A stretch of 27,461 nucleotides of DNA. Origin: JBBRMU01 sp038230655. Lineage in GTDB: Bacteria; Patescibacteriota; Microgenomatia; UBA1406; GWC2-37-13. Location: the NCBI GenBank assembly GCA_038230655.1, contig JBBRMU010000014.1:1-27461 (forward strand). The letters run 5' to 3'. Under the pieces are notes generated by a model. That model saw nothing but the letters and a program-made list of their open reading frames with translations, was not told the origin of the DNA and made no database searches. The position numbers were made by a program, and so were the translations under genes. This document shows, piece after piece, positions 15,032 to 22,269 of the stretch (within the stretch, counting starts at the first letter, position 1; the number at the start of each line of letters is the position of its first letter).

Positions 15032-15060
15032 ATTATTCATTAATACTATTGAAATGTCAA
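15032..15060 (-). promoter_or_regulatory. Promoter of the LPVTG protein gene
   Basis: Consensus -35 TTGACA (15055-15060), 17-nt spacer, -10 AATAAT (15032-15037), 7 nt to the ATG at 15024. The stretch 15061-15322 beyond it holds no recognisable gene, only AT-rich sequence and one operator-like motif at 15081-15097. Confidence 0.7.
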
Positions 15061-15080
15061 GATGTCCCTTTTGATAGACG

Positions 15081-15097
15081 TTCAGCTGTTTTTCAAT
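15081..15097 (-). promoter_or_regulatory. Operator-like motif upstream of the LPVTG gene (tentative)
   Basis: The minus strand reads TTGAA, five bases, then GCTGAA, sharing the ten bases AACAGCTGAA with the macA site. It lies about 20 bp upstream of the -35 and in the opposite orientation relative to its gene, so it may be chance. Confidence 0.3.
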
Positions 15098-15322
15098 CTC
15101 CTTGGTTATGCTTTAGCTAAGTTGATCAATTTATGTATATTCATTTAAACTACATGTACTACGTTATAAAGTATCTTTCAGTTGTTTTAAAGTCCTCGAG
15201 CTAGGATATGTACTGAGCTATGTTTTGAGGAAGAAAGTCGTTTAAAATTGTAGTTCCTATGGAAAGAGTAAAAAAGAAAAAAACGCTTATTTACTCCTAA
15301 ATTTTTTTTATAATTACTTCGA

Positions 15323-15357
15323 TACTAAAAAATATGGTTTTCTTAATATTTTTAGTA
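15323..15357. repeat. AT-only inverted repeat at the end of the yjjX gene
   Basis: Arms TACTAAAAAATA (15323-15334) and TATTTTTAGTA (15347-15357) pair over 11 bp with one bulged base. The repeat overlaps the yjjX stop codon. No T-run follows on the minus strand, so it may be a 3' stabilising stem or weak terminator. Confidence 0.45.
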
Positions 15358-15879
15358 AAGCTCAGGATTTATAAAAGGTAGCATAGCAAAGACGACTGCT
15401 TGCCTATAATACTCAGTCCGATCAATAGCATTGTTTGAAAGACAGCCTATTATTCCTAAATTGTGTTTAGAGTTTTTCATCGCAAAAACAGCATCATTTG
15501 CTTCACCTAGTTCCATTCCTTGTTCGACAAGAGTTGTTATTTTTTGAGGAAGCTCGAATGTTCCTGCTCTTCCCTTCCCTACTCTTCCCTCACGTGATTT
15601 GATATAAACCCAGGCAATACACTCCATTGTTTTTTTAACCGACTCAACTCCCCCTTCTATGCCTACCCAGTAGTCAGCTTCAGGTACTACTCTCGTACCA
15701 TTCTCCACTCTTTGCTTCGCGCCGAGTAAAGTCTCAGCAGAGTCCATAGGTTGGGCACTGACACCTGATTCCACTGCTGCCTCTTTTATATTTATTTTTT
15801 CATTTGGAAAGATAAGAGTAAATGCTTCAAATACAGCCCTTTTTTTAACTGGATTATTTGAAGTTATAACAACATGCAT
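15352..15879 (-). CDS. yjjX: Inosine/xanthosine triphosphatase (YjjX family)
   Basis: House-cleaning NTPase that hydrolyses ITP and XTP, keeping deaminated purines out of nucleic acids. The 175-residue length equals the family norm. Recognisable blocks are the N-terminal VVITSNNPVKKRAVFEAF, the AVESGVSAQPMDSAETLLGAKQRV stretch, the acidic PEADYWVGIEGGVE metal/nucleotide site and the C-terminal region DRTEYYRQAVVFAMLPFINPELY. All compare well with E. coli YjjX from memory. A TATAAT 6 nt before the ATG gives a leaderless start. Transcribed from its own promoter, following the same-strand ferric-reductase-like gene. Confidence 0.92.
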   Translation of the reverse strand: MHVVITSNNPVKKRAVFEAFTLIFPNEKINIKEAAVESGVSAQPMDSAETLLGAKQRVENGTRVVPEADYWVGIEGGVESVKKTMECIAWVYIKSREGRVGKGRAGTFELPQKITTLVEQGMELGEANDAVFAMKNSKHNLGIIGCLSNNAIDRTEYYRQAVVFAMLPFINPELY

Positions 15880-15885
15880 AGTTAT

Positions 15886-15891
15886 ATTATA
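15886..15891 (-). promoter_or_regulatory. -10 element of yjjX
   Basis: TATAAT on the minus strand, 6 nt before the ATG at 15879; it also lies just before the stop of the upstream gene at 15909. Confidence 0.6.
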
Positions 15892-15908
15892 AAACTATAA
15901 AAAAAACT

Positions 15909-17186
15909 TTAGATTCTGTTAGTATGCAAATACTTAGACGGGATCTTTAAATCTTGAAAATGTTTTTTAAGATCTTTTTCCATCGCTGGAGGCCCGCAGA
16001 TATAAATATGTTTATTTTTTAAATTCCCAGACATTGTTTGAACAATTTCCGCAGTTAGATGACCTTCTTTAGAACTATCATATAATCTAACTCTGAAGTG
16101 TGGGTTGTTTTTTGCAACATCTAGTAAGTCATTGACATGGACTGCTTCTTCCTGTGTGTGTACTACATAGTACAAATCAATTGATAGCCGTTGATAACGG
16201 AGGGAATTTAATTTACTGAGAAAAGGCGCGATGCCAATTCCTCCCGCAATCCAAATCTGATGATCGGAGTTTTCTTCCAAAAATCTTCCAAAAGGTCCCT
16301 CAATTTTCGCCTCACTGCCCGGTTGTAGTGCTGAAATATGCGCTGTGTAATCCCCAAGTGACTTAATATCAAGAGAGAGCATTTTATCTTGTGGATCTGA
16401 GGTAATAGAAAAAGGGTGAACTTCTAAGGGTATACCGTTACATTTAAAACTTATAAATACAAACTGCCCCGGAAGAAAGTGAAGTGGTTTGTTTTTCGGC
16501 TCCATTTTAACCTCAACTATACCGTCATTTATTATCGTAACAGACTTAACTATATAAATTGATGTTTGAACCAGCACGGGTGAAAGAATAGTTCGGTAAA
16601 GATAAACGGCAATTCCTATAAATGACCAGATAGCTATAAAAACTTTTATTTCGTATACATTACTAGGGGCAAAAACCATATGAAAAAGACCTAAAACGAG
16701 TACAATCCCTAGGAACTGATGAGTATATTTCCAGATGTTATATCTGAGCTTTACGAAGTATGTTAAAAAGACAAGTAAAAGTAGAAGAATAAGAGCAGCA
16801 ATACCTAAATTTGGTGCTAAATCGTTTCGCGGAAGCATGAATAACACTCCTTTCATTAGTGAACTCGACCCTCTATCTAATGCTAAGAACAGCGGATGTC
16901 CTAATAGTAAGAGCGTCCCAACTCCCCCGAGGATTTCATGTGCAATTTGAATATTGCTTATATCTCCAAAAATATTTTCCAAGACTTTGAATCTTCCACT
17001 GAGAATGATGGCTATGGCAAGGAACATGATCCCGATAATGGCAGTTAATTGGCCTAGACTGATGAGGAGCGTTTTGTAACCTGGGTTTAAAAAGAAAGCT
17101 GGTCCTGAAGAAAGCCAGATTATTACAGGAATTACGTTAATTATGATGATTAGCAACCAGCCAACTTTATTTTTTAGAGTGGTCAT
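15909..17186 (-). CDS. Ferric-reductase-like flavocytochrome (FRE/NOX-type membrane oxidoreductase)
   Basis: Membrane electron-transfer protein of 425 residues. The N-terminal half (about 1-205) has six to seven helices with two His pairs spaced as in the ferric-reductase domain: H83 and H97, then H156 and H169, suitable for binding two b hemes. The C-terminal half is a ferredoxin-NADP reductase module: FLPGQFVFISF, VHPFSITSDP (FAD), IEGPFGRFL, the nucleotide-binding IAGGIGIAPFLSKL, and a final IYICGPPAMEKDLKKHF. Electrons would pass from NAD(P)H through FAD and heme to an acceptor outside the cell, such as Fe(III) or O2; which one is unknown. The start has only a weak -10 (TATATA, 5 nt upstream). 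Heme would have to be made or acquired. Confidence 0.9.
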   Translation of the reverse strand: MTTLKNKVGWLLIIIINVIPVIIWLSSGPAFFLNPGYKTLLISLGQLTAIIGIMFLAIAIILSGRFKVLENIFGDISNIQIAHEILGGVGTLLLLGHPLFLALDRGSSSLMKGVLFMLPRNDLAPNLGIAALILLLLLVFLTYFVKLRYNIWKYTHQFLGIVLVLGLFHMVFAPSNVYEIKVFIAIWSFIGIAVYLYRTILSPVLVQTSIYIVKSVTIINDGIVEVKMEPKNKPLHFLPGQFVFISFKCNGIPLEVHPFSITSDPQDKMLSLDIKSLGDYTAHISALQPGSEAKIEGPFGRFLEENSDHQIWIAGGIGIAPFLSKLNSLRYQRLSIDLYYVVHTQEEAVHVNDLLDVAKNNPHFRVRLYDSSKEGHLTAEIVQTMSGNLKNKHIYICGPPAMEKDLKKHFQDLKIPSKYLHTNRI

Positions 17187-17512
17187 TTGAGTATATAATA
17201 TAGTCTAACAGAATAGATTATAGAAGCAAAAAGAATGCTGATAAAGAAGTTAAGAGGTAGATAGATTCAAACAGAGCTATACATTCGCAGAAGCGATTGG
17301 CAAAAAAAAGCAGCTCCCTTTCTATCTCTAGAGAGGGTACAAAGTGGTCTACATGTCAAATTTCGGGCCTTTCTTACAGATCAATTACATAAATCTTACT
17401 GGTTATTGCTGCTAAATAGGTATCATACATCTACAGTTTTAAATCAACCTATGAATGCACTTAAAAGAGTGGAAAAAAAGTTTTGTAGTTTGTCGATAGT
17501 TTTTAATTTATT
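17187..17512. other. 326-bp stretch without a recognisable gene
   Basis: Only short, unconvincing reading frames in both strands. It holds an 8-bp hairpin (CCCTTTCT with AGAGAGGG, about 17315-17336) without a T-run, and presumably the promoter of the small gene at 17530; a TTGTAG near 17482 could be its -35 but no good -10 follows at the right distance. It could hide a small RNA or long leader. Confidence 0.4.
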
Positions 17513-17523
17513 AAAGGAGGTGA
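17513..17523 (+). promoter_or_regulatory. Strong Shine-Dalgarno of the small membrane-protein gene
   Basis: AAAGGAGGTGA, exactly 6 nt before the ATG, identical in sequence and spacing to the site at 6607. It is the best support that the 49-codon frame is a real gene. Confidence 0.85.
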
Positions 17524-17529
17524 ATTTCT

Positions 17530-17679
17530 ATGGGATTGCTTGAAATTTTAATTGCCATTCTGGTTATAGGATGGCTCGGAGGATTTTCACTACATTTAGC
17601 AGGTGGACTGATTCACTTATTGTTAGTCGTTGCTCTCGTTCTATTTGTAGTAAGAATGCTGAGAGGTAAGAGTGTATAG
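17530..17679 (+). CDS. Small lmo0937/DUF5670-type membrane protein
   Basis: A 49-residue protein made of two hydrophobic segments around a Gly-rich turn (IGWLGGFSLHLAGGLIHLLLVV, in two parts) ending in a basic RMLRGKSV tail. The pattern of a short helix, GG, GGLIHLLLVVALV and a basic end is that of the lmo0937 family, small membrane proteins of unknown role found in Firmicutes and many other bacteria, often stress-induced. It stands alone between a 343-bp intergenic region and its own terminator, which suggests a separately controlled, abundant transcript. Family placement is from memory of the motif. Confidence 0.8.
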   Translation: MGLLEILIAILVIGWLGGFSLHLAGGLIHLLLVVALVLFVVRMLRGKSV

Positions 17680-17700
17680 GTAGAAATTTAAGTTTTAAAA

Positions 17701-17734
17701 TGGCCATTTGGATTAAACCGATGGCCAATTTTTT
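17701..17734 (+). terminator. Rho-independent terminator of the small membrane-protein gene
   Basis: Stem TGGCCAT (17701-17707) with ATGGCCA (17721-17727), further short pairing inside the loop, then a T-rich tract. It also separates this gene from the convergent PAP2 gene. Confidence 0.85.
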
Positions 17735-17739
17735 ATTTA

Positions 17740-18480
17740 TCAAGCAGTAGGTTGGGTCTGAAAAAACCTTTTTTTCCCAGATCTATAGATATAGATTATT
17801 AGCAGAAGCCAGACACTGCCAAACATATACGCACCGAGTACGTCGCTCGCCCAATGTGCTCCTAAATAAATTCTTGAGGGGGCAATCAGAACTATAAACA
17901 TACCTAGGATACTCAGGATGATAGTCCTAAGGTTCGATTTTTTCATCAACGAATACGTTAAAAAGAAGAGATATCCAAAAAATGATGTATAAAATAGTAC
18001 GTGTCCGCTTGGAAAGCTATACTCTCCTAAATGCCGAAATACGTGAACTAGATCTATGTTAGGACGAACTCTGTGTACAGTGGTTTTTAGGAAAATACTC
18101 ATTATGGTGATGGTCACTGCGTTGATAGTACCAACAATCGCCTCCCATCTTAATCCTGAGACGAATAAGCCACCCACAATGATTGACACTATAATCATTT
18201 CTTGAGGACTATATCCAATAAAGCTAATTGCTGACATCAAAGTATAAAACCAACCAGCTGATATGTGCTGGATTGCTCTTGTGATAGTTAGATCTATAGG
18301 AAAATAGGGAATAAATCTTGCTGCAATAGCTAATGCTAGAAATGCTGCTGAAATAATCATTACATATGACTGCAAATGTAATGAACGGCTTTCTCTTATT
18401 TTTTTAGAGACAATTTTATCTTGAACTTTCTCCTGCACTTTTTCTTGAATTTTTGTCATTTTTTGTTCTTGTATGCTCAT
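17740..18480 (-). CDS. PAP2-family membrane phosphatase
   Basis: Integral-membrane lipid phosphatase of 246 residues, active site on the outer face. All three signature motifs are present: KTTVHRVRP (K-X6-RP, about residues 129-137), SFPSGHVL (PSGH, catalytic acid His) and SRIYLGAHWASD (SR-X5-H-X3-D, nucleophile His). Substrates of this family include phosphatidate, phosphatidylglycerol phosphate and undecaprenyl diphosphate. The N-terminus is a Gln/Lys-rich, possibly coiled-coil cytoplasmic stretch (EKVQEKVQDKI). A TG-T-TATAAT 11 nt before the ATG gives it its own promoter, though it also lies 25 nt after the DUF1206 gene. Last gene of the lipid-phosphate cluster. Confidence 0.93.
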   Translation of the reverse strand: MSIQEQKMTKIQEKVQEKVQDKIVSKKIRESRSLHLQSYVMIISAAFLALAIAARFIPYFPIDLTITRAIQHISAGWFYTLMSAISFIGYSPQEMIIVSIIVGGLFVSGLRWEAIVGTINAVTITIMSIFLKTTVHRVRPNIDLVHVFRHLGEYSFPSGHVLFYTSFFGYLFFLTYSLMKKSNLRTIILSILGMFIVLIAPSRIYLGAHWASDVLGAYMFGSVWLLLIIYIYRSGKKRFFQTQPTA

Positions 18481-18505
18481 ATTTATAAAAAATTATAACA
18501 GTGTT

Positions 18506-19318
18506 TTATGGTAATTTAACCCAGAGACTTAATAATGCTGAGTAAAAACCAAAGAAAATAAGACTGATACCAATGGATGCTAACAGGAAAGATCCGTAGT
18601 GTATTTTTTTTAACACTTCAAATATCTCCGTCATTCCTTTAATTTCTGAAGGATTTGTATTAAGAACAGCAAGGAGTAAAAAAAATCCTATCAAGACAAA
18701 AATAAAACCTCGAATGGTTATTCCTATCTTTGCAAATATCATGAACGGAATTTTAAATCTGGGCCGGTTCTCTGAACTCCAGAAATCCAATGGTTTATTA
18801 GCCGTGATCGCTCTAATCATCTGGAGAACTCCTCCAATCATAGAACCAATAGCTACACATAGCAGTAAGATGCCGCCAAAGGGTATGTAGAGAAGAGTTT
18901 TGCCAAGGTTATTGAGGTCGTTTCCGTCACTGAGCTTATGTAGATGTAAAATAAATGCGGCAATCGAAACAACGATCGAGGTGTATGAAAGTAAACTTAT
19001 GATGTAACCGAATCTTTGAAAAAAATGAAGCTTTTCTTCATCTTCAAAGATAATGTCCATAAAAGCCCTCACTCCACTCCAAAAAATATAACCTGATAAT
19101 CCAATCATAAATATTAGTAAAAGATATCTACCAAGATAGAGTGAGTTTACAAAATTGACAACGCCAGCTGTATTTAAGGTTTTACTACTTTGTCCAACTG
19201 CGAAGAGTACTGCAAAAACGCCAATTGTTCCATATAAAAAACCTCTACTCAGATAACCAAACCTAATAAAGGTACTTACTGATCTACTTCTAATTATCTT
19301 TCTTAATTTCCTTTTCAT
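18506..19318 (-). CDS. DUF1206 membrane protein
   Basis: A 270-residue polytopic protein with three internal repeats of a two-helix unit, each opening with a Phe/Gly/Arg motif: RFGYLSRGFLYGTIGVFAVL, RFGYIISLLSYTSIVVSIAA and KIGITIRGFIFVLIGFFLLL. This threefold pattern is the DUF1206 family, whose function is not known. It starts 1 nt after the lipid-kinase stop, so it is co-translated with the lipid-phosphate genes; a role with membrane lipids is suggested by context only. Confidence 0.87.
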   Translation of the reverse strand: MKRKLRKIIRSRSVSTFIRFGYLSRGFLYGTIGVFAVLFAVGQSSKTLNTAGVVNFVNSLYLGRYLLLIFMIGLSGYIFWSGVRAFMDIIFEDEEKLHFFQRFGYIISLLSYTSIVVSIAAFILHLHKLSDGNDLNNLGKTLLYIPFGGILLLCVAIGSMIGGVLQMIRAITANKPLDFWSSENRPRFKIPFMIFAKIGITIRGFIFVLIGFFLLLAVLNTNPSEIKGMTEIFEVLKKIHYGSFLLASIGISLIFFGFYSALLSLWVKLP

Positions 19319-19319
19319 G

Positions 19320-20288
19320 TTATGGATCCAAAATTGTTCTTGATTTTAGTGAAGAATCCTCTTCTGATTCTGGGAAGCCGCAGATAACCTGTAAAGCGTT
19401 TGGAATAATTTTGAACTCTGCGGGTGTTGTCCCAAAAAGCGATGCGTCTGCATGTAGTAGAAGTTCTCTTTTTGAGATTACTTTGGCTTTTGTAGTTTTA
19501 ATGAGTTGGATTTTTCTTTTATCAGTTTTCCCCTTAACAACTAAGTTAAAGAAATATTTTGCAAGATCAAACTTCGCCATTTTATAGATTGCAATGGTCA
19601 ACAGATGATCATTTAGTTTTGCATCTGGTGCAAGTTCAAGTGCAGCACCTGTGTATGGTCCATTAGCAATATTCACTAAAGTGACTCTGTCCTCTAACTC
19701 GCCATCATCATGAATAATTTTTATTTTGTTAGAGTAAAAGTTCTTTAGCGTTTTTATTATTGAAAGAAGTGCTATTGGATTACCCTTCTCAAACTCTTTA
19801 AAGTGCCGCTGGATTTCTGCATCTAGGCCGATTCCAGCCGTCTCAATGAAGTAGTAGGGTTCTGAGAGTTTTTCACCATCAAGTTTTGTAACACAGCCAA
19901 CATCAATTTTGCGGCATCGATTTATTTTAATAAGAAGAATGGCCTTCTCGATATCTGTTGGAATAGAAAGCATGCGAGCAATATTCATAAAGGATCCCAT
20001 CGGAATTATTCCTAGTTTCACATCAGATCCAACCAGCCCATTTGCAGCTTCTCCCGCTGTTCCGTCTCCTCCTGCAACAAGCACAGTATCATACTTCTCT
20101 TTTATGCTTTCCCGGGCAAGTTTAGTTGCGTGACCAGCATACTTTGTTGGTGCATAGTCGACCGGTATTTGATACTGCTTTAACATATTTTTTATATCTT
20201 CAAGAGTCACTGTTTGTTTTGCGTTTATTAACTTACGTTTATCGCCCGCATGAGGATTATAGATAAGTTTAGTCGTGTTTTTTTTCAT
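19320..20288 (-). CDS. Diacylglycerol kinase-like lipid kinase (DagK/YegS family)
   Basis: Soluble or peripheral kinase of 322 residues that likely phosphorylates diacylglycerol or another lipid alcohol. It has LIYNPHAGDKRK at the N-terminus, the ATP-binding VAGGDGTAGEAANGLV (about residues 71-86), the second nucleotide loop LGIIPMGSFMNIARML and a C-terminal half with IETAGIGLDAEIQRHF and LLLHADASLFGTTPAEFKIIP. The usual GTxND loop is changed to GSFMN, a variation to note. Its ATG overlaps the TGA of the upstream PAP2 gene (ATGA), so a phosphatase and a kinase are made from coupled translation. An inner-leaflet kinase could reverse or recycle what the phosphatase releases. Confidence 0.9.
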   Translation of the reverse strand: MKKNTTKLIYNPHAGDKRKLINAKQTVTLEDIKNMLKQYQIPVDYAPTKYAGHATKLARESIKEKYDTVLVAGGDGTAGEAANGLVGSDVKLGIIPMGSFMNIARMLSIPTDIEKAILLIKINRCRKIDVGCVTKLDGEKLSEPYYFIETAGIGLDAEIQRHFKEFEKGNPIALLSIIKTLKNFYSNKIKIIHDDGELEDRVTLVNIANGPYTGAALELAPDAKLNDHLLTIAIYKMAKFDLAKYFFNLVVKGKTDKRKIQLIKTTKAKVISKRELLLHADASLFGTTPAEFKIIPNALQVICGFPESEEDSSLKSRTILDP

Positions 20289-21010
20289 GGATGATGAGTT
20301 TTTAAATGTTTTTTAAATAATTTAAATATTATTTTTTTAAATTCAAATGTAATCAAAAGTGCAATAACACCGGAGAGAAACCCGAAAAGTAGTCCTGCAA
20401 GTACATCTGTTGGATAATGTTCTCCCGTATAAACTCTCGTAAATGCAATAAAAACTGAGAAAGCCAGCATAAGATACTTAGTTTCGGGTAAAAAATATGC
20501 AAAAATTGTGGCAAACATGGTTGTATCACGGGTATGGCCTGATGGGAAAGAGGGCCATTTTACAAGAGTTTTTTTTGCCGAATCTGACAAATGGACATTA
20601 TCGAGGAAAAGAAATGGACGCTGTCGGAATAAAAAGTGCCAGTCAAAGGCAAGAAGTAAGGCAACCATCTCAATCCCAAATACCAAAGCAACAACTGCTG
20701 TAATAAATTTACTACGATCCTTAAAAAACAGATAGATAAGGAAAGGAGTAAAGAAAAAATAGAAAAATCCTGGAAAGAAGAAGATTTTCCATGGGAGAAA
20801 CCAGAGATCAAATGGATAGAGCAGTGTATCTGTTGTTTTGTTATGGGGGAGGCCATTTATATGAGTGTAAAAATAGGCATCAAAAGACTTAATAACCGGG
20901 AGAGTCTCAACTAAATAGCCGATTGAAAGTGAGCCCAATAAAAGGAGGATTGTCATGGAAATGACTGTGTAGACGGGGTGGTGGATGTAGGCTCTGTGTA
21001 TAAATTTCAT
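20285..21010 (-). CDS. PAP2-family membrane phosphatase, first gene of the lipid operon
   Basis: A second, distinct PAP2 phosphatase of 241 residues with six hydrophobic segments. Motifs: HFLFRQRPF (RP motif), SFPSGHTRDT (PSGH) and TRVYTGEHYPTD (R-X5-H-X3-D). It is not closely similar to the PAP2 at 17740, and the aromatic-rich middle (FFFPGFFYFFFTPFLIYLFF) differs. It leads the run PAP2, lipid kinase, DUF1206. A TATATG lies 6 nt before the ATG, and 11-bp tandem repeats lie about 50 bp further upstream. Confidence 0.93.
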   Translation of the reverse strand: MKFIHRAYIHHPVYTVISMTILLLLGSLSIGYLVETLPVIKSFDAYFYTHINGLPHNKTTDTLLYPFDLWFLPWKIFFFPGFFYFFFTPFLIYLFFKDRSKFITAVVALVFGIEMVALLLAFDWHFLFRQRPFLFLDNVHLSDSAKKTLVKWPSFPSGHTRDTTMFATIFAYFLPETKYLMLAFSVFIAFTRVYTGEHYPTDVLAGLLFGFLSGVIALLITFEFKKIIFKLFKKHLKTHHP

Positions 21011-21016
21011 AGATTA

Positions 21017-21022
21017 CATATA
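21017..21022 (-). promoter_or_regulatory. Weak -10 element of the lipid operon
   Basis: TATATG on the minus strand, 6 nt before the ATG at 21010, with no good -35. A weak core promoter of this kind would suit control by an activator. Confidence 0.4.
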
Positions 21023-21071
21023 AGTTGACTGAGAAAGTTTACAGCGGCAGTATGTATCTGGGGTCATAATA

Positions 21072-21093
21072 ATGTAAGAATGATGTAAGAATG
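21072..21093 (+). repeat. Exact 11-bp tandem duplication upstream of the lipid operon
   Basis: ATGTAAGAATG occurs twice without a gap (21072-21082 and 21083-21093), ending at the exonuclease stop codon. On the minus strand this gives TTACAT repeated at 11 bp, a spacing typical of OmpR/PhoB-type operators, about 50 bp upstream of the -10. Confidence 0.7.
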
Positions 21094-21753
21094 TTAAAAC
21101 GGAATATCCTCCTGTATCGTTTCCTGAAGATTTTCAAAAGGCGGTTGTTCTATTAGCATTCGGTAATAAACTTTTCTTGTAAGTTCCACGTCTTTCATAC
21201 AGTACTTACAGATATCATTGAGTTTTCCAGCTTTAAAATAGGGCCAGACCATAGCCCCATCCATTTCATCTTTTGAAGTTGGAAATCCGAACACTTTGGC
21301 CAAAGTATCTAGGATTGATTTATTCCCCAAATTCCATTTACTCCACTCACACATGGTATCAAAGATGGGATAGTTCCTATAACGGGCAAAGCTGAGTTCG
21401 AACCGTGGTTTTACTGAGTGAATAATCGACCTTTTAAAAATAAAGGGGAAATCAAAATCAAAGACATTATGACCAATAAAAATATTTACATCTGATGATA
21501 CCTCCCAAAATTCCTGTAACATCTCTTTTTCATTACCTCTTAAAACTCCTTTCGTGAGACTATCCCCTTCTTTGATATATCCAATGCAGCATATTCTTCC
21601 AAATGTCCCATCAAACGAAGTGCTGAGTAACATTTCCTCTACTTTCTCCTCTGTAAACTCATCTTTCAGGCCTTTTCTTTTATAAGCAATATAAATTTCT
21701 CTTGATTTCTCATCGCACGGGATGGTTTCTATGTCAAAAAAAAGTCTCTTCAT
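21094..21753 (-). CDS. 3'-5' exonuclease of the DnaQ/PolB-proofreading type
   Basis: Predicted DEDD-family single-strand exonuclease of 219 residues. Exo I is FFDIETIP (D7, E9), Exo II is FIGHNVFDFDFPFI (the D in the FDFDFP stretch), and Exo III lies in YCMKDVELTRKVYY. It resembles the free-standing exonucleases related to the proofreading domain of family B polymerases (PF10108-like) and carries no polymerase. Likely a repair or RNA/DNA-processing enzyme. An extended -10 (TG-T-TATAAT) lies 11 nt before the ATG. It is divergent from the small membrane protein gene at 21793. Confidence 0.88.
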   Translation of the reverse strand: MKRLFFDIETIPCDEKSREIYIAYKRKGLKDEFTEEKVEEMLLSTSFDGTFGRICCIGYIKEGDSLTKGVLRGNEKEMLQEFWEVSSDVNIFIGHNVFDFDFPFIFKRSIIHSVKPRFELSFARYRNYPIFDTMCEWSKWNLGNKSILDTLAKVFGFPTSKDEMDGAMVWPYFKAGKLNDICKYCMKDVELTRKVYYRMLIEQPPFENLQETIQEDIPF

Positions 21754-21792
21754 ATTGTAGCTTCATTATAACATTGATACAATGGAATTTAT
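21754..21792 (+). promoter_or_regulatory. Overlapping divergent promoters (exonuclease and small membrane protein)
   Basis: Plus strand: TTGTAG, 17-nt spacer, TACAAT, then 9 nt to the ATG at 21793. Minus strand: TG-T-TATAAT, 11 nt to the ATG at 21753. The two promoters share the same 40 bp, so the polymerases should compete. Confidence 0.55.
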
Positions 21793-22062
21793 ATGTCGAC
21801 AGTTGATGAGCTTGAGATGCGGATAGCCAAAATAGAAGAAAGAAATCAGATAGTTGAGATAAATAAATCTTGGGAGTCAAGCTTTACACGCAGAACGATC
21901 ATTGCACTATTTACATACTTAGCTATTTCGATGTACTTATATTTTATTGTTCATATTAATCCATGGGTAAATGCGATAGTCCCATCTATAGGATTTTTGT
22001 TATCTACACTAACCCTGCCGTTTATTAAAGAGATGTGGATAAAACATATTTATAAGAAGTAA
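21793..22062 (+). CDS. Small two-helix membrane protein with N-terminal coiled coil
   Basis: An 89-residue protein of unknown function. The first 25 residues are charged with heptad-like spacing (VDELEMRIAKIEERNQIVEI), followed by SWESSFTRR and two membrane helices (about 34-54 and 59-76), with a basic C-terminus. I recall similar short proteins from Patescibacteria but cannot name a family. The promoter is well placed, and the next small membrane gene lies 16 nt downstream on the same strand. Confidence 0.7.
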   Translation: MSTVDELEMRIAKIEERNQIVEINKSWESSFTRRTIIALFTYLAISMYLYFIVHINPWVNAIVPSIGFLLSTLTLPFIKEMWIKHIYKK

Positions 22063-22078
22063 ATTTATAGAATTAACT

Positions 22079-22261
22079 ATGTACTATATACTAAGTATTG
22101 TTCAGAAATTATATAAAGATTTGAAAAAGATAGGGAAATCAAAAAAAAATAGAGAGACACAAATACTTTATACCATCCTTTTTTATCTGGTTGTGATTTT
22201 TTTAACACTTTTGCTTCTGTACGTAGTAATGAACTTAGCTAATGCTGCGATTGATCATTAA
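22079..22261 (+). CDS. Small single-helix membrane protein (unknown)
   Basis: A 60-residue frame with a Lys-rich N-terminal half (YKDLKKIGKSKKNRE) and one membrane helix at about residues 30-52. It follows the two-helix protein by 16 nt. A TAGAAT 5 nt before the ATG matches the leaderless pattern. No family recognised; supported by position, promoter fit and a plausible topology only. Confidence 0.5.
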   Translation: MYYILSIVQKLYKDLKKIGKSKKNRETQILYTILFYLVVIFLTLLLLYVVMNLANAAIDH

Positions 22262-22269
22262 ATTCTTAT

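Noticed and set aside
15025..15033. ATG at 15033 as the start of the LPVTG protein
   Set aside because: It overlaps the -10 element of a consensus promoter whose transcript should begin at about the ATG at 15024, which also gives a standard signal peptide.
14618..15043. 141-codon plus-strand frame
   Set aside because: Antisense to the LPVTG protein gene, which has a signal peptide and sorting signal.
20497..20856. Frames on both strands within the PAP2 gene
   Set aside because: They are out-of-frame shadows of the PAP2 phosphatase, whose three motifs are in the 20285-21010 frame.
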